NCBI GenBank assembly: GCA_964452085.1
Contig: CAYVKL010000019.1
Location: 1 to 32,543 of the forward strand
Reading direction: 5' to 3'
From: Methanobacterium sp964452085
GTDB taxonomy: Archaea; Methanobacteriota; Methanobacteria; Methanobacteriales; Methanobacteriaceae
Length of the DNA: 32,543 bases
A model generated the notes under the pieces. That model saw nothing but the letters and a program-made list of their open reading frames with translations. It searched no databases and had not been told where the DNA came from. Both the position numbers and the translations under genes were made by a program. The stretch's first letter is position 1; each line of letters begins with the position of its first letter. Positions 1 through 7,033 of this stretch are shown in pieces.

Positions 1-343
1 TTATGTGGTTTTTTGATTTTGAAAGCTCGTAAAGAGTTTTACCATCAATGAGTTCTGCTATTTCGACTAAATCCTCATATTTGATTCCTCTTTGGGTTAT
101 AGAATCTAAATGTACAAATAAAGTCCCGTTAGGAAATATAGAATATATTAATTCACTTACGGAGGGATATCCAATTGTTTTATCTGCCGATTGGTCTTTC
201 ACTGCGGCATAAACACCATCACCCATCAAAAGAACATCGGAATTTATTCCTCTATCTAAACTTGCTATGGCAATATAAATTCCACTTAAAGCATTTTCAT
301 GGCCATAAGGAGCTTTATCTATAATAATTAATGATGAAGACAT
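1..343 (-). CDS. DsrE/DsrF (TusC-like) family protein, 3' end outside window
   Basis: The frame starts with ATG at 343 and is still open at base 1, so the C-terminus lies outside the window; 114 residues are visible. The N-terminus (MSSSLIIIDKAPYGHENALS) and the later LLMGDGVYAAV segment have the alpha/beta pattern of DsrE/DsrF/TusC proteins, small subunits that assemble with DsrE and DsrH partners to pass persulfide sulfur between proteins or to tRNA. I see no cysteine in the visible part, as expected for a structural TusC-type subunit. One base separates its start from the stop of the upstream DsrE gene, so the genes are almost certainly co-transcribed and translationally coupled. The subunit assignment is inferred from order and resemblance. 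Confidence 0.7.
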   Translation of the reverse strand, partial: MSSSLIIIDKAPYGHENALSGIYIAIASLDRGINSDVLLMGDGVYAAVKDQSADKTIGYPSVSELIYSIFPNGTLFVHLDSITQRGIKYEDLVEIAELIDGKTLYELSKSKNHI

Positions 344-344
344 G

Positions 345-740
345 TTAACTGCCCAACATTACAACTTTACTATTTTCATCCATCCATTCTGCAAGATCAT
401 AAACACTGGTAATTTCAACCCCATTTATATAATGTGATTCGTCCACGTATCCTCTTGCAGCTGCACATCTTATACATGCTTTAATTTCACAACCCTTTTC
501 TATTAATTCTTCAAAACATTGGGAAATATTTGGCAAAACACGGGGATTTTGATCCTTTTGGGGTATGTGCACCCCATCCATGTATAAGAATATTTTCACA
601 CCATAACCTAAATCTAGAGCTCTTTGTGCCATGTTATATCCAATATCGGCATGTTGCGAAATATATGGGCCGTCTGATAGCACAATTACCATCACTTTTC
701 CAGGTGATGATTTCCTATTTTTGGTATCTGTAATTCTCAT
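345..740 (-). CDS. DsrE/TusD-like sulfur relay protein
   Basis: This 131-residue protein has the DsrE fold signature: an early beta strand (VMVIVLSDGPY), a helix after ADIGYNMAQRALDLGYGV, and the strand KIFLYMDGV. The region GCEIKACIRCAAARG carries the cysteines expected of a persulfide-accepting DsrE/TusD subunit. It is the only one of the three neighbouring DsrE-type genes with this cysteine cluster, so it is the likely sulfur carrier of the set. It sits in the middle of a minus-strand operon, 18 bases after the upstream gene and 1 base before the next. A GGAG motif lies about 8 bases before its ATG. Whether it serves tRNA thiolation or another sulfur transfer cannot be told from sequence. 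Confidence 0.75.
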   Translation of the reverse strand: MRITDTKNRKSSPGKVMVIVLSDGPYISQHADIGYNMAQRALDLGYGVKIFLYMDGVHIPQKDQNPRVLPNISQCFEELIEKGCEIKACIRCAAARGYVDESHYINGVEITSVYDLAEWMDENSKVVMLGS

Positions 741-758
741 TATATGGCTCCGAAACTT

Positions 759-1079
759 TTAAAAGCTTACTACTTGGTTAAAATTTTCCATAACATTGAT
801 TATCATATCATCATACTCAAAAAAAACAATCATATCCTCTTTAATCATTTCATCTTCAATTCCCCTTGCCTTAAGATCACTTCCAGACACATGAACATTT
901 GAACTTTTAAAAAGCCTTTCTAAATCAGGATTAGAATAATTTTTTCTGGCACAATAAACTCCATTCCCAACAAGGTAAATGGAGATTTGATCATTATTGA
1001 TATATAATTTTGAAAAATCAATAAATGTTCTAAATCCCTGTTGTGACGGGCTTTTTGTTAATATAAATCCGATATGCAT
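759..1079 (-). CDS. DsrE-family protein (DsrH/TusB-like), first gene of sulfur relay operon
   Basis: The 106-residue protein opens with MHIGFILTKSPSQQGF and has the segment ISIYLVGNGVYCARKN, typical of small DsrE/DsrH-like subunits with a cysteine after the third strand. With the two genes that follow it makes a three-gene set like tusBCD/dsrEFH. It is the promoter-proximal gene: an A/T-only TATA-like box (1111-1120) lies about 30 bases upstream, and an AAGGCGATC sequence just before the ATG resembles the archaeal ribosome site with one mismatch. The exact subunit identity is uncertain because TusB, TusC and TusD are homologous. Confidence 0.65.
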   Translation of the reverse strand: MHIGFILTKSPSQQGFRTFIDFSKLYINNDQISIYLVGNGVYCARKNYSNPDLERLFKSSNVHVSGSDLKARGIEDEMIKEDMIVFFEYDDMIINVMENFNQVVSF

Positions 1080-1110
1080 GTTGATCGCCTTGAATAAGAT
1101 TAATTACTGA

Positions 1111-1122
1111 TTTTTTTATACG
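1111..1122 (-). promoter_or_regulatory. TATA-like box of DsrE operon
   Basis: Read on the minus strand, the bases are TATAAAAAAA preceded by CG, about 32-41 bases upstream of the ATG at 1079. The position and composition fit an archaeal TATA box with a short 5' leader. AT-rich background makes single boxes weak evidence. Confidence 0.35.
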
Positions 1123-1162
1123 GATTGTTTTGGAGAAATTTATCATTTATCAAGATTTTTGT

Positions 1163-2242
1163 CTATGATTCCTTGAAATACCGTTTTTGGAAGTATAAAG
1201 CAACGTTAACCAGACTTATTAAGATAGGCACCTCTATCAAAGGACCAATTACTGTGGCAAATGCCACTCCAGAACCGATCCCAAAAACCGCTATGGCCAC
1301 TGCGATGGCCAGTTCAAAGTTATTACTGGCTGCAGTGAATGATATGGCTGTTGTTCGAGAGTAATCCGCACCTAACTTGTATCCCAGAAAAAATGTGATG
1401 AAAAACATAACCACAAAATATACAAGCAGAGGTATAGCTATTATCACCACATCAAGGGGTATCTGAACAATGTAATCTCCTTTTAAGCTGAACATAACCA
1501 CAATCGTAAATAAAAGAGCTATCAAAGTAATGGGGCTTATTTTGGGGATGAATTTTTCATGGTACCACTCTTTGCCTTTGATTCTGATTAAAAAGAACCT
1601 GGTGAAAAATCCAGCAATAAATGGAATTCCCAGATAGATGAAAACACTTTGGGCTATCTCTAAAATACTTACATCTATCACAGTTCCCTGGATTCCCAAT
1701 AATGGGGGGATGATAGTAATGAAGAACCAGGCGTATACACTGTAAAAAAGGACTTGAAATATACTATTGAAAGCCACCAAACTGGCAGCGTATTCATTGT
1801 TACCTTTGGCCAGCTGGTTCCAGACTAAGACCATGGCTATGCATGGAGCTATTCCAATGAGAATCAGACCCACCATGTACTCCGGATAGTTTGATAAAAA
1901 TATTACTGCTAATGCAAACATCAATAAAGGCGCTAATACCCAGTTCTGGAACATTGCTAATCCAAGAACTTTCCAGTCACGGAAAACATCCGGTAACTCT
2001 TCGTAGCGAACCCGAGCCAGAGGAGGATACATCATAAGCATGAGACCGATGGCAATGGGTATGCTGGTGGTTCCCACCTGAAACTCATTCACTATGCCTT
2101 TAAAAGCAGGTAAGAACACACCTAAGGCTACTCCCAGCACCATAGCTAAAAAAATCCACAGAGTTAAAAATCTATCTAAAAATCCGAGTTTGGGACTATC
2201 ACAGATTTGTTGGGTACCTTGGCTGGTTAGGTCATCATTCAT
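1163..2242 (-). CDS. acr3: Arsenite efflux transporter, ACR3 family
   Basis: ACR3 permeases export arsenite through the cytoplasmic membrane. This 359-residue protein has about ten hydrophobic helices from LWIFLAMVLGVALGVF to the C-terminus. The family's functional cysteine is in the fourth helix (GIAPCIAMVLVWNQL, Cys 134), and the conserved glutamate lies in the ninth (ASNNFELAIAVA, Glu 310). I chose the ATG at 2242 (MNDDLTSQ) because GGAG lies 9 bases before it; the frame extends to 2287, but that start would overlap arsR and has no ribosome site. It is the second gene of an arsR-acr3 operon with a 22-base gap, divergent from arsC. Expression is presumably released when ArsR binds arsenite. 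Confidence 0.93.
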   Translation of the reverse strand: MNDDLTSQGTQQICDSPKLGFLDRFLTLWIFLAMVLGVALGVFLPAFKGIVNEFQVGTTSIPIAIGLMLMMYPPLARVRYEELPDVFRDWKVLGLAMFQNWVLAPLLMFALAVIFLSNYPEYMVGLILIGIAPCIAMVLVWNQLAKGNNEYAASLVAFNSIFQVLFYSVYAWFFITIIPPLLGIQGTVIDVSILEIAQSVFIYLGIPFIAGFFTRFFLIRIKGKEWYHEKFIPKISPITLIALLFTIVVMFSLKGDYIVQIPLDVVIIAIPLLVYFVVMFFITFFLGYKLGADYSRTTAISFTAASNNFELAIAVAIAVFGIGSGVAFATVIGPLIEVPILISLVNVALYFQKRYFKES

Positions 2243-2264
2243 GTGAGTTGTCTCCAGAAAAAAA

Positions 2265-2618
2265 TTATTTATTATTAAATAGTTCATCTAAAATATCTAT
2301 GATTTTGGGATTAGACAGACTATAATGTACCCAAACTCCTTCTTTACGCCATTTTAAAAAGCCAGCCTTTTTTAATATGTTTAAATGGTGTGATACAGTG
2401 GGTTGTGGTTTTTCCATTGCAGTGAATATTTCACAGACACATAATTCACCATACTTTAATAAGTAAATTATTTTAAGTCGAGTTGGGTCTCCAAGGGCTT
2501 TAATATAATCCGTATTTTCAAATAGAACAATATCTTCAGGGATTTTTGATAATATCTTTTTGATTTTTTCCATCTGGTCAGGGCCAGGTTTATCCCCACT
2601 AATATTACATGATTTCAT
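2265..2618 (-). CDS. arsR: ArsR-family arsenic-responsive transcriptional repressor
   Basis: This 117-residue protein has the compact winged-helix fold of ArsR/SmtB repressors. ALGDPTRLKIIYLLKYGELCVCEI contains the ELCVCEI metalloid-binding motif (Cys 60 and Cys 62) of the E. coli-type ArsR. The recognition helix is QPTVSHHLNILKKAGF, followed by a wing (KWRKEGVWVHYSL). An extra cysteine at position 4 could supply the third arsenite ligand. It precedes acr3 in an operon. No ribosome site is seen before the ATG at 2618, and the TATA-like sequence lies about 22-37 bases upstream, so the transcript may be leaderless or have a very short leader. The palindromic sequence at 2637-2665 is its probable operator. 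Confidence 0.93.
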   Translation of the reverse strand: MKSCNISGDKPGPDQMEKIKKILSKIPEDIVLFENTDYIKALGDPTRLKIIYLLKYGELCVCEIFTAMEKPQPTVSHHLNILKKAGFLKWRKEGVWVHYSLSNPKIIDILDELFNNK

Positions 2619-2636
2619 GATTAGTTTCTATTAACA

Positions 2637-2665
2637 ATGATATATTTAAATATATGGATATATCA
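2637..2665. promoter_or_regulatory. Probable ArsR operator / divergent arsR-arsC promoter
   Basis: Only 64 bases separate the divergent arsR and arsC starts. They hold a perfect 16-base palindrome ATATATTTAAATATAT (2640-2655) and an overlapping inverted repeat, TGATATAT (2638-2645) with ATATATCA (2658-2665). These positions overlap the likely TATA boxes of both genes, so a bound repressor would block both. Bases 2637-2656 match the reverse complement of 5290-5309, upstream of the second arsenic-linked operon, at 18 of 20 positions. Confidence 0.6.
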
Positions 2666-2682
2666 TTTATTTCTAGATAAAA

Positions 2683-3108
2683 ATGACATCACAAAGAGTT
2701 AAAGAAAAGGTTTTATTTATATGTAAACATAACTCTGCCCGTTCTCAAATGGCTGAAGCACTATTAAATTCATTATCTGGTGAATATTATGAAGTCTGCA
2801 GTGCAGGAAGTGATCCTGGAACTTTAAACTCATACGCTGTTAAAGTCATGGCAGAGTTAGATGTGGATATATCCAAAAACCGTTCAAAAAGTCTAAAGAA
2901 ATTTGAAGGTGTTGAATTTGATTATGTAGTTACAGTATGCGGTGGAGAAGGAGAAGCCTGTCCCTTTTTCAGTGGAGGAAAAACCTATATCCATCAAGCA
3001 TTTGACGACCCTACATCTTTTAAGGGGAATGATCATGAAAAAATAGTTCTTTTCAGAAGGGTTAGAGATGAAATCAGGGAATGGATAAAAGAAACATTCA
3101 AGTTTTAA
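2683..3108 (+). CDS. arsC: Arsenate reductase, low-molecular-weight phosphatase type
   Basis: The enzyme reduces arsenate to arsenite, which Acr3 can export. The N-terminal loop VLFICKHNSARSQMAEALL is the C-x5-R phosphatase-type active site (Cys 14, Arg 20), as in thioredoxin-coupled ArsC of Staphylococcus/Bacillus type. The resolving cysteines are visible as VTVCGGEGEACPFF (Cys 86 and Cys 93), and FDDPTS carries the catalytic acid aspartate. The length (141 aa) is normal. It is transcribed away from arsR-acr3 and shares their control region. No ribosome site precedes the ATG, consistent with a leaderless transcript. Confidence 0.93.
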   Translation: MTSQRVKEKVLFICKHNSARSQMAEALLNSLSGEYYEVCSAGSDPGTLNSYAVKVMAELDVDISKNRSKSLKKFEGVEFDYVVTVCGGEGEACPFFSGGKTYIHQAFDDPTSFKGNDHEKIVLFRRVRDEIREWIKETFKF

Positions 3109-3191
3109 GTGATGAAAAAAGTTTCCATTAATTATATTCATGCCAGTATGGATTTTGATACTCTAAAGTTTGGGTAAATATGTATTATTAG

Positions 3192-3737
3192 TTAAATGGT
3201 TTCAGGATCCTGTTCAGCTATACAAAAACCACAAACAGCTCCCGGGTTGTCTTTTTGCCGTTCTTTAACTGGGCACAAATAATTTTCACCATCATATTTC
3301 ACCTTTAAACCGCCTGGAAATGGTGTGCCTACAAGATGTACTGGCTCATGGAGTATAAATGTGGTGAAGATGGATATAATTTTGTAAATCTGGAAAAAGT
3401 CCGGATCAAAACCACCTTCTCCTGTTGCTTCATTTTCCTGTTTTAAAAGCATTTCAATGGCTTCATGTAATTCTTCAACGTCTAAATATTCATTAGTTAT
3501 GGTTTGGTGTTCTTTCACTTCTTTAATACGAGTAATAAAGGCAAGGGTGTAAGATTTTAAGTATTCCTTACGATAACTTCCCTGAACATACTTGGAATCA
3601 TCTATAAGGAATAAACTGGCTTGCATGATGTTCTGGATATCAATTGACCTTGCTTCCATCTTCAGCAGGTTAAGAAGATTTCCCTTTCCAATTTCATTAC
3701 AGGATAGCAAATCTTTAATTTCTTTAATTATCATCAC
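3192..3737 (-). CDS. DUF2115 (UPF0305) family protein
   Basis: This 181-residue protein of unknown function ends in HLVGTPFPGGLKVKYDGENY and then CPVKERQKDNPGAVCGFCIAEQ, which I recognise as the C-terminal signature of the methanogen family DUF2115/UPF0305. The cysteines in CPVKE and CGFC could form a metal site. The N-terminal two thirds is predicted helical. It is the last gene of a minus-strand operon behind a DGC zinc protein and an Fe-S protein. The 53-base gap to the DGC gene leaves room for its own ribosome site but suggests co-transcription. Its place in an arsenic island is the only clue to a role. Confidence 0.75.
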   Translation of the reverse strand: MMIIKEIKDLLSCNEIGKGNLLNLLKMEARSIDIQNIMQASLFLIDDSKYVQGSYRKEYLKSYTLAFITRIKEVKEHQTITNEYLDVEELHEAIEMLLKQENEATGEGGFDPDFFQIYKIISIFTTFILHEPVHLVGTPFPGGLKVKYDGENYLCPVKERQKDNPGAVCGFCIAEQDPETI

Positions 3738-3790
3738 ACCCTAGTGATCCTTAAATTTAAAAAATCCTGATACTGTCAAATTAAGCCTTT

Positions 3791-4183
3791 CTATTTCTCT
3801 TGAAGCTCTTTTATTTCTTTTGTAATGGTATTTTTAATGTACGCAACGCACTTTTCACCAGTTTCATCCAATCGGCATACATCATTGGGCCTTAAATTAC
3901 TTTCCTTAAGTTCCTCCATAATATTGATGTTTTTGGCTGGTTTTACTCCTTTTTGTTCTAATATCTTAAGAGTACAGTCTCCATCACAACCACTGATAGC
4001 TATAATTGGATATTTCCTTATCAGATTTCGGAAACCCTCTCTATCTGCGGAAGTTGCTCCCATGCAGATAGATATGGTATCATCTGTTTCTGTGGCTGTA
4101 TCTGATGATGCTACACGTGCAACAAGCCCGTATGGACTCATTCCACTGCAGGCAGCCAGAGCTATCTTCTTTTTTTCACTCAT
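3791..4183 (-). CDS. DGC-domain putative zinc-binding protein
   Basis: The 130-residue protein matches the DGC family (putative zinc-binding proteins): an N-terminal IALAACSGMSPYGLVARVAS and the name-giving motif SGCDGDC (Cys 66 and Cys 70). Further cysteines are at 12, 40, 103 and 112. The pattern suggests a thiolate metal site that could hold zinc or a metalloid. It is the middle gene of an operon, 45 bases after the Fe-S protein gene, with a ribosome site (AGGAGG-like) just upstream. DGC proteins are often found beside arsenic or heavy-metal genes, but their biochemical role is not established. Confidence 0.8.
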   Translation of the reverse strand: MSEKKKIALAACSGMSPYGLVARVASSDTATETDDTISICMGATSADREGFRNLIRKYPIIAISGCDGDCTLKILEQKGVKPAKNINIMEELKESNLRPNDVCRLDETGEKCVAYIKNTITKEIKELQEK

Positions 4184-4228
4184 TTAATACTCCTCCTTAT
4201 TGCAGAATCAAGTTAGGATAAAATTTCA

Positions 4229-5194
4229 TTAAGAAGTTATTTGAATTGATTTCTTTTTGGCTAATTTTGCATTCATTTTATCGAATTTATTTTTAACATG
4301 ATGGTATCCTTTTTCATCAAAAGGACAGTCTTCTATACAGAAAGTACAACCCTGACTACAGCCTATGCAACGTTTTTGTATAAATTCGATTTCTTTTCCC
4401 CCGCAGCAAGTTTCTGTTTCCAGCAGTGCTTTTTCAGGACAGGCTTTTATGCATTTACCACATTTTTCACAGTATTTTGGTATCCATGAGTGATGATTCT
4501 GTTTCATCAGTGGTAAATTTTCTATACTGGTGAATATAGCTGCAATTTTCTGTCTGGGACCTAATTCAGGGCTTATTAGAAGACCACTTTGCCCTATCCA
4601 CCCTAAACCTGCTTCTTGACCTAGTTGTGAGAAACCTACCATACTCCCATAGGGATGAGCAACCTGTGTGGCGAAACCATTAGCCCTCATAAAGTCAGAG
4701 AGTGCATATGTAATATTACCTAACTTAGCGTAGGTTGCATCGTTAAGTTTCTGAGCTTCTGGACTTGGAGGGGCTTTAATAATATCTTTACCCATTTCCA
4801 GAGTTAGGACAACAGCATTAGGGTAAATTGGTTCTTCTGTATTGATTGATTCTAGGCTGACTTTTGTGTATCCAATACTTACAATGCCCATTGAATGAGC
4901 AAATTTCTCAAAATCTTCAAAAAAATCTTTATTAGCAATTTTTTCAGGGGTTTTAGGATTTTCAACCAGTGATTGATCAGGGAATTCCCCTCCACAGCCA
5001 CATCCACATCCTTCACTTTCTTCTAACATTTCTGAAGCTTCATCATCAGAATTTCCCCCACAGCAATCATTCACCGACAGGGGTTCCTTTGATTCTTTAG
5101 AATTAATTTCACAACATCCGGAATCTTTTTTTGTTTTTTCAGAGAAGTTTTCAGTATTTTCCCCACAGGAGGGGGATTGATTGTTATCATTCAT
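4229..5194 (-). CDS. 4Fe-4S reductase-like protein (QueG/RdhA-like core) with cysteine-rich N-terminal tail
   Basis: The 321-residue protein has three parts. Residues 1-75 are a polar, probably disordered tail with eight cysteines: Cys 10, pairs at 27/28 and 44/45 (the second followed by GG), and 63, 65 and 67 in a CGCGCGG run. Residues 85-235 resemble the core of epoxyqueuosine reductase/reductive dehalogenase-type proteins (EAGLGWIGQSGLLISPELG). Residues 240-292 hold two 4Fe-4S sites (CEKCGKCIKACPEKAL and a Cys 276/279/283/286/290 set), with a further CCGG at 263-266. It is the first gene of the operon with the DGC and DUF2115 genes; AGGAG precedes its ATG. The tail looks like a soft-metal or metalloid binding segment. 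Enzyme activity is unknown. Confidence 0.7.
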   Translation of the reverse strand: MNDNNQSPSCGENTENFSEKTKKDSGCCEINSKESKEPLSVNDCCGGNSDDEASEMLEESEGCGCGCGGEFPDQSLVENPKTPEKIANKDFFEDFEKFAHSMGIVSIGYTKVSLESINTEEPIYPNAVVLTLEMGKDIIKAPPSPEAQKLNDATYAKLGNITYALSDFMRANGFATQVAHPYGSMVGFSQLGQEAGLGWIGQSGLLISPELGPRQKIAAIFTSIENLPLMKQNHHSWIPKYCEKCGKCIKACPEKALLETETCCGGKEIEFIQKRCIGCSQGCTFCIEDCPFDEKGYHHVKNKFDKMNAKLAKKKSIQITS

Positions 5195-5289
5195 TTGTTT
5201 GCTCCTTTCTGTTTTTGTTTAGTTTGATTAGGAAACTTAAGGGGATTTTTTGATCTTACTTCAGTTTTTTAGGTTCATTCTACTAATTT

Positions 5290-5315
5290 CATATATCTAA
5301 ATATATCAATATATA
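5290..5315. promoter_or_regulatory. Probable second ArsR-type operator
   Basis: The reverse complement of 5290-5309 matches 2637-2656 (arsR/arsC control region) at 18 of 20 positions, including the core GATATATTTA. It lies between the divergent Fe-S gene (start 5194) and AhpD-like gene (start 5383). A TATA-like TTTATAAATG follows at 5330-5339 for the rightward gene. This suggests that both directions respond to the same repressor. Confidence 0.5.
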
Positions 5316-5382
5316 CTATGGAAACTCCTTTATAAATGTAACCATAAATGGAAAATAAATTCTAATTTAAGGAAAATAAGTT

Positions 5383-6006
5383 ATGAAAATTGAAAAAAGA
5401 CAGGAAAGCCCCAAAAACCCACCAAAATTTGGTCGGAAACTTTATTCAGTTAAGGAATCTTACTGGATTTTCCATAAAGGAATTAGGACTATCAAATATA
5501 TGTTCAATGCTAGAAGGAAGGGTGAAATAAGTTCAAAATTCATTGAAAGGCTTATGCTTGCGGTTACTGAGGTGAATGATTGTGCCATATGTTCTTATGC
5601 CCATACAAAAAGGGCTCTTGAAAGTGGAATGAGCAGTGAAGAAATCCAGAAGATGCTAAGTGGGATAATTGATGGTGTTCCTGAAGATGAAGTTGCAGCG
5701 GTTATGTTCGCACAGCACTATGCTGATACCCGTGGAAACCCTACAAAGAAATCATGGCAGAGTATTGTTGAAATATATGGGATTAATAAGGCAAAAAGTA
5801 TCCTTGGAGCCATTCGCACCATCATGATTGGTAATGCCTATGGCATTCCCTGGAGTTCATTTTTTAACCGGTTGAATGGTCAGCCTGATCCTAGAAGCAG
5901 TGTCAGGTATGAGTTAAGCATGATGTTAGGAACCATACTAACCCCTATCTCTTTAATTCATGCCATAGTCTCTAGTTTGCTCAGAAAACCACTAATTAGC
6001 TTTTAA
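5383..6006 (+). CDS. Carboxymuconolactone decarboxylase / AhpD-like family protein
   Basis: The 207-residue protein contains the AhpD core: LMLAVTEVNDCAICSYAHTKRALESGM, with the C-x2-C pair (Cys 67 and Cys 70), the preceding glutamate and the following histidine (His 74). Family members act as disulfide reductants for peroxidases or as small decarboxylases; the CxxC points to thiol redox chemistry. The N-terminal 50 residues are basic and the C-terminus (TILTPISLIHAIVSSLL) is hydrophobic and longer than in plain AhpD. The gene is divergent from the Fe-S/DGC/DUF2115 operon across a motif shared with arsR. A role in thiol repair during arsenic stress is inferred from position only. Confidence 0.8.
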   Translation: MKIEKRQESPKNPPKFGRKLYSVKESYWIFHKGIRTIKYMFNARRKGEISSKFIERLMLAVTEVNDCAICSYAHTKRALESGMSSEEIQKMLSGIIDGVPEDEVAAVMFAQHYADTRGNPTKKSWQSIVEIYGINKAKSILGAIRTIMIGNAYGIPWSSFFNRLNGQPDPRSSVRYELSMMLGTILTPISLIHAIVSSLLRKPLISF

Positions 6007-6129
6007 AACATAATTTATTTTTTGAATATATTACTTTGAATATAAAAAATTAAAAAAAGTAGGAATATTTGTATCAAACTCAAAATAGTTATTTTAAAGT
6101 AAAATAGGTTTTTAGCTTAATTTTGCTCA

Positions 6130-6693
6130 TTAAAAGAGAATTTTTTTAAGTTCTTCTAGGTTTAATTCAATTAATGGTCCGGCTTTAGGGTCTGCAAATG
6201 TCTTAAACTGCTCTAAATTTGTTTTTAAATAGAGTTCATTCAATAAATTCTGAAGTTCTGGGATAGGTAGGTCTACGACTTTCCTTATTTTTGAAAGATC
6301 GTCCTCAGTCAGTTGACTTGTATGCTCTTTTATTTGTTCTTCAAACTCTTCTACTGCATTTATATTCCCAGAAACATATGAATTTATTACAAACGGTGGA
6401 AATTTCTCCAACAAATCTATCAATCCCCTAATATCCTCCCCTTTAACTTCTATTCCTAATTTTTCATTTAAATATTCTGCCACAACTAATGCTCTTTCTT
6501 TGCTGCCACGACCATAAACCAGTGAAGCAAGCACTGCACTTACTAAAATTGCAAAGAACACATAAGTCTGGTTTTCAGGAATGGATGAGAGAGGTAATCC
6601 TGCAAGATAGAATATAAGGGTCACTAATAAAACGCTTCCTAAAATGAATGTTAAAACTGCTAAGATAATTGCAATTGTCTTATTTTTGATCAA
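6130..6693 (-). CDS. Two-helix membrane protein of unknown function
   Basis: Not recognised. The 187-residue protein starts with two hydrophobic segments (about residues 7-31 and 44-61), then a charged, helical cytoplasmic-type domain (residues 65-187) rich in Glu, Lys and Leu. The start is TTG at 6693, supported by GGTGA six bases upstream; no ATG in the region is as well placed. It stands alone, with no close neighbour on its strand. Confidence 0.65.
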   Translation of the reverse strand: MIKNKTIAIILAVLTFILGSVLLVTLIFYLAGLPLSSIPENQTYVFFAILVSAVLASLVYGRGSKERALVVAEYLNEKLGIEVKGEDIRGLIDLLEKFPPFVINSYVSGNINAVEEFEEQIKEHTSQLTEDDLSKIRKVVDLPIPELQNLLNELYLKTNLEQFKTFADPKAGPLIELNLEELKKILF

Positions 6694-7033
6694 ATTTATT
6701 CACCAATTATATAATCCTTTCAACCTGCATTTATAGTTTAGAAACCCATTTACAAATACCCTCATTAAATGAAATAGCATTGTTTTCAGAAAATAAAACC
6801 AATATTTACTAGTTATTTGAATGATGATTGGCACAACAAATGTATAAAACCGACAACCGTGAATTCATGGTTTAAATAAAAGTTTACTCCCTTTAAACTT
6901 GTTAATTCAAATATATTATTTTTCTCTCTCTTATACACAATGTGTTTTTAAAAGAGCTATGCAATATGTGGAAAATTAATTTGATAGAAAAACAATTACA
7001 CTATTTTAAACATATATAAGCTGGGTGATGGTT
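6694..7033. other. Intergenic region upstream of ku
   Basis: About 340 AT-rich bases between divergent transcription units. I see no reading frame, repeat or RNA gene that I can support. The AAACATATATAAG at about 7008-7020 looks like a TATA box but sits too near the ku start for a usual archaeal promoter. Confidence 0.5.

Noticed and set aside
1125..1364. Plus-strand open frame over acr3
   Set aside because: It is the antisense shadow of the acr3 C-terminus, has no ribosome site and makes a low-complexity product.
3109..3177. A 22-codon frame starting GTG-ATG immediately after arsC (MKKVSINYIHASMDFDTL)
   Set aside because: It overlaps no ribosome site and ends after 22 residues. It could be a relic of another gene, but I could not identify one, so I did not list it as a feature.
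7008..7020. AAACATATATAAG as the ku TATA box
   Set aside because: It lies only about 15-25 bases before the chosen ATG, too close for a transcription start upstream of the ribosome site.
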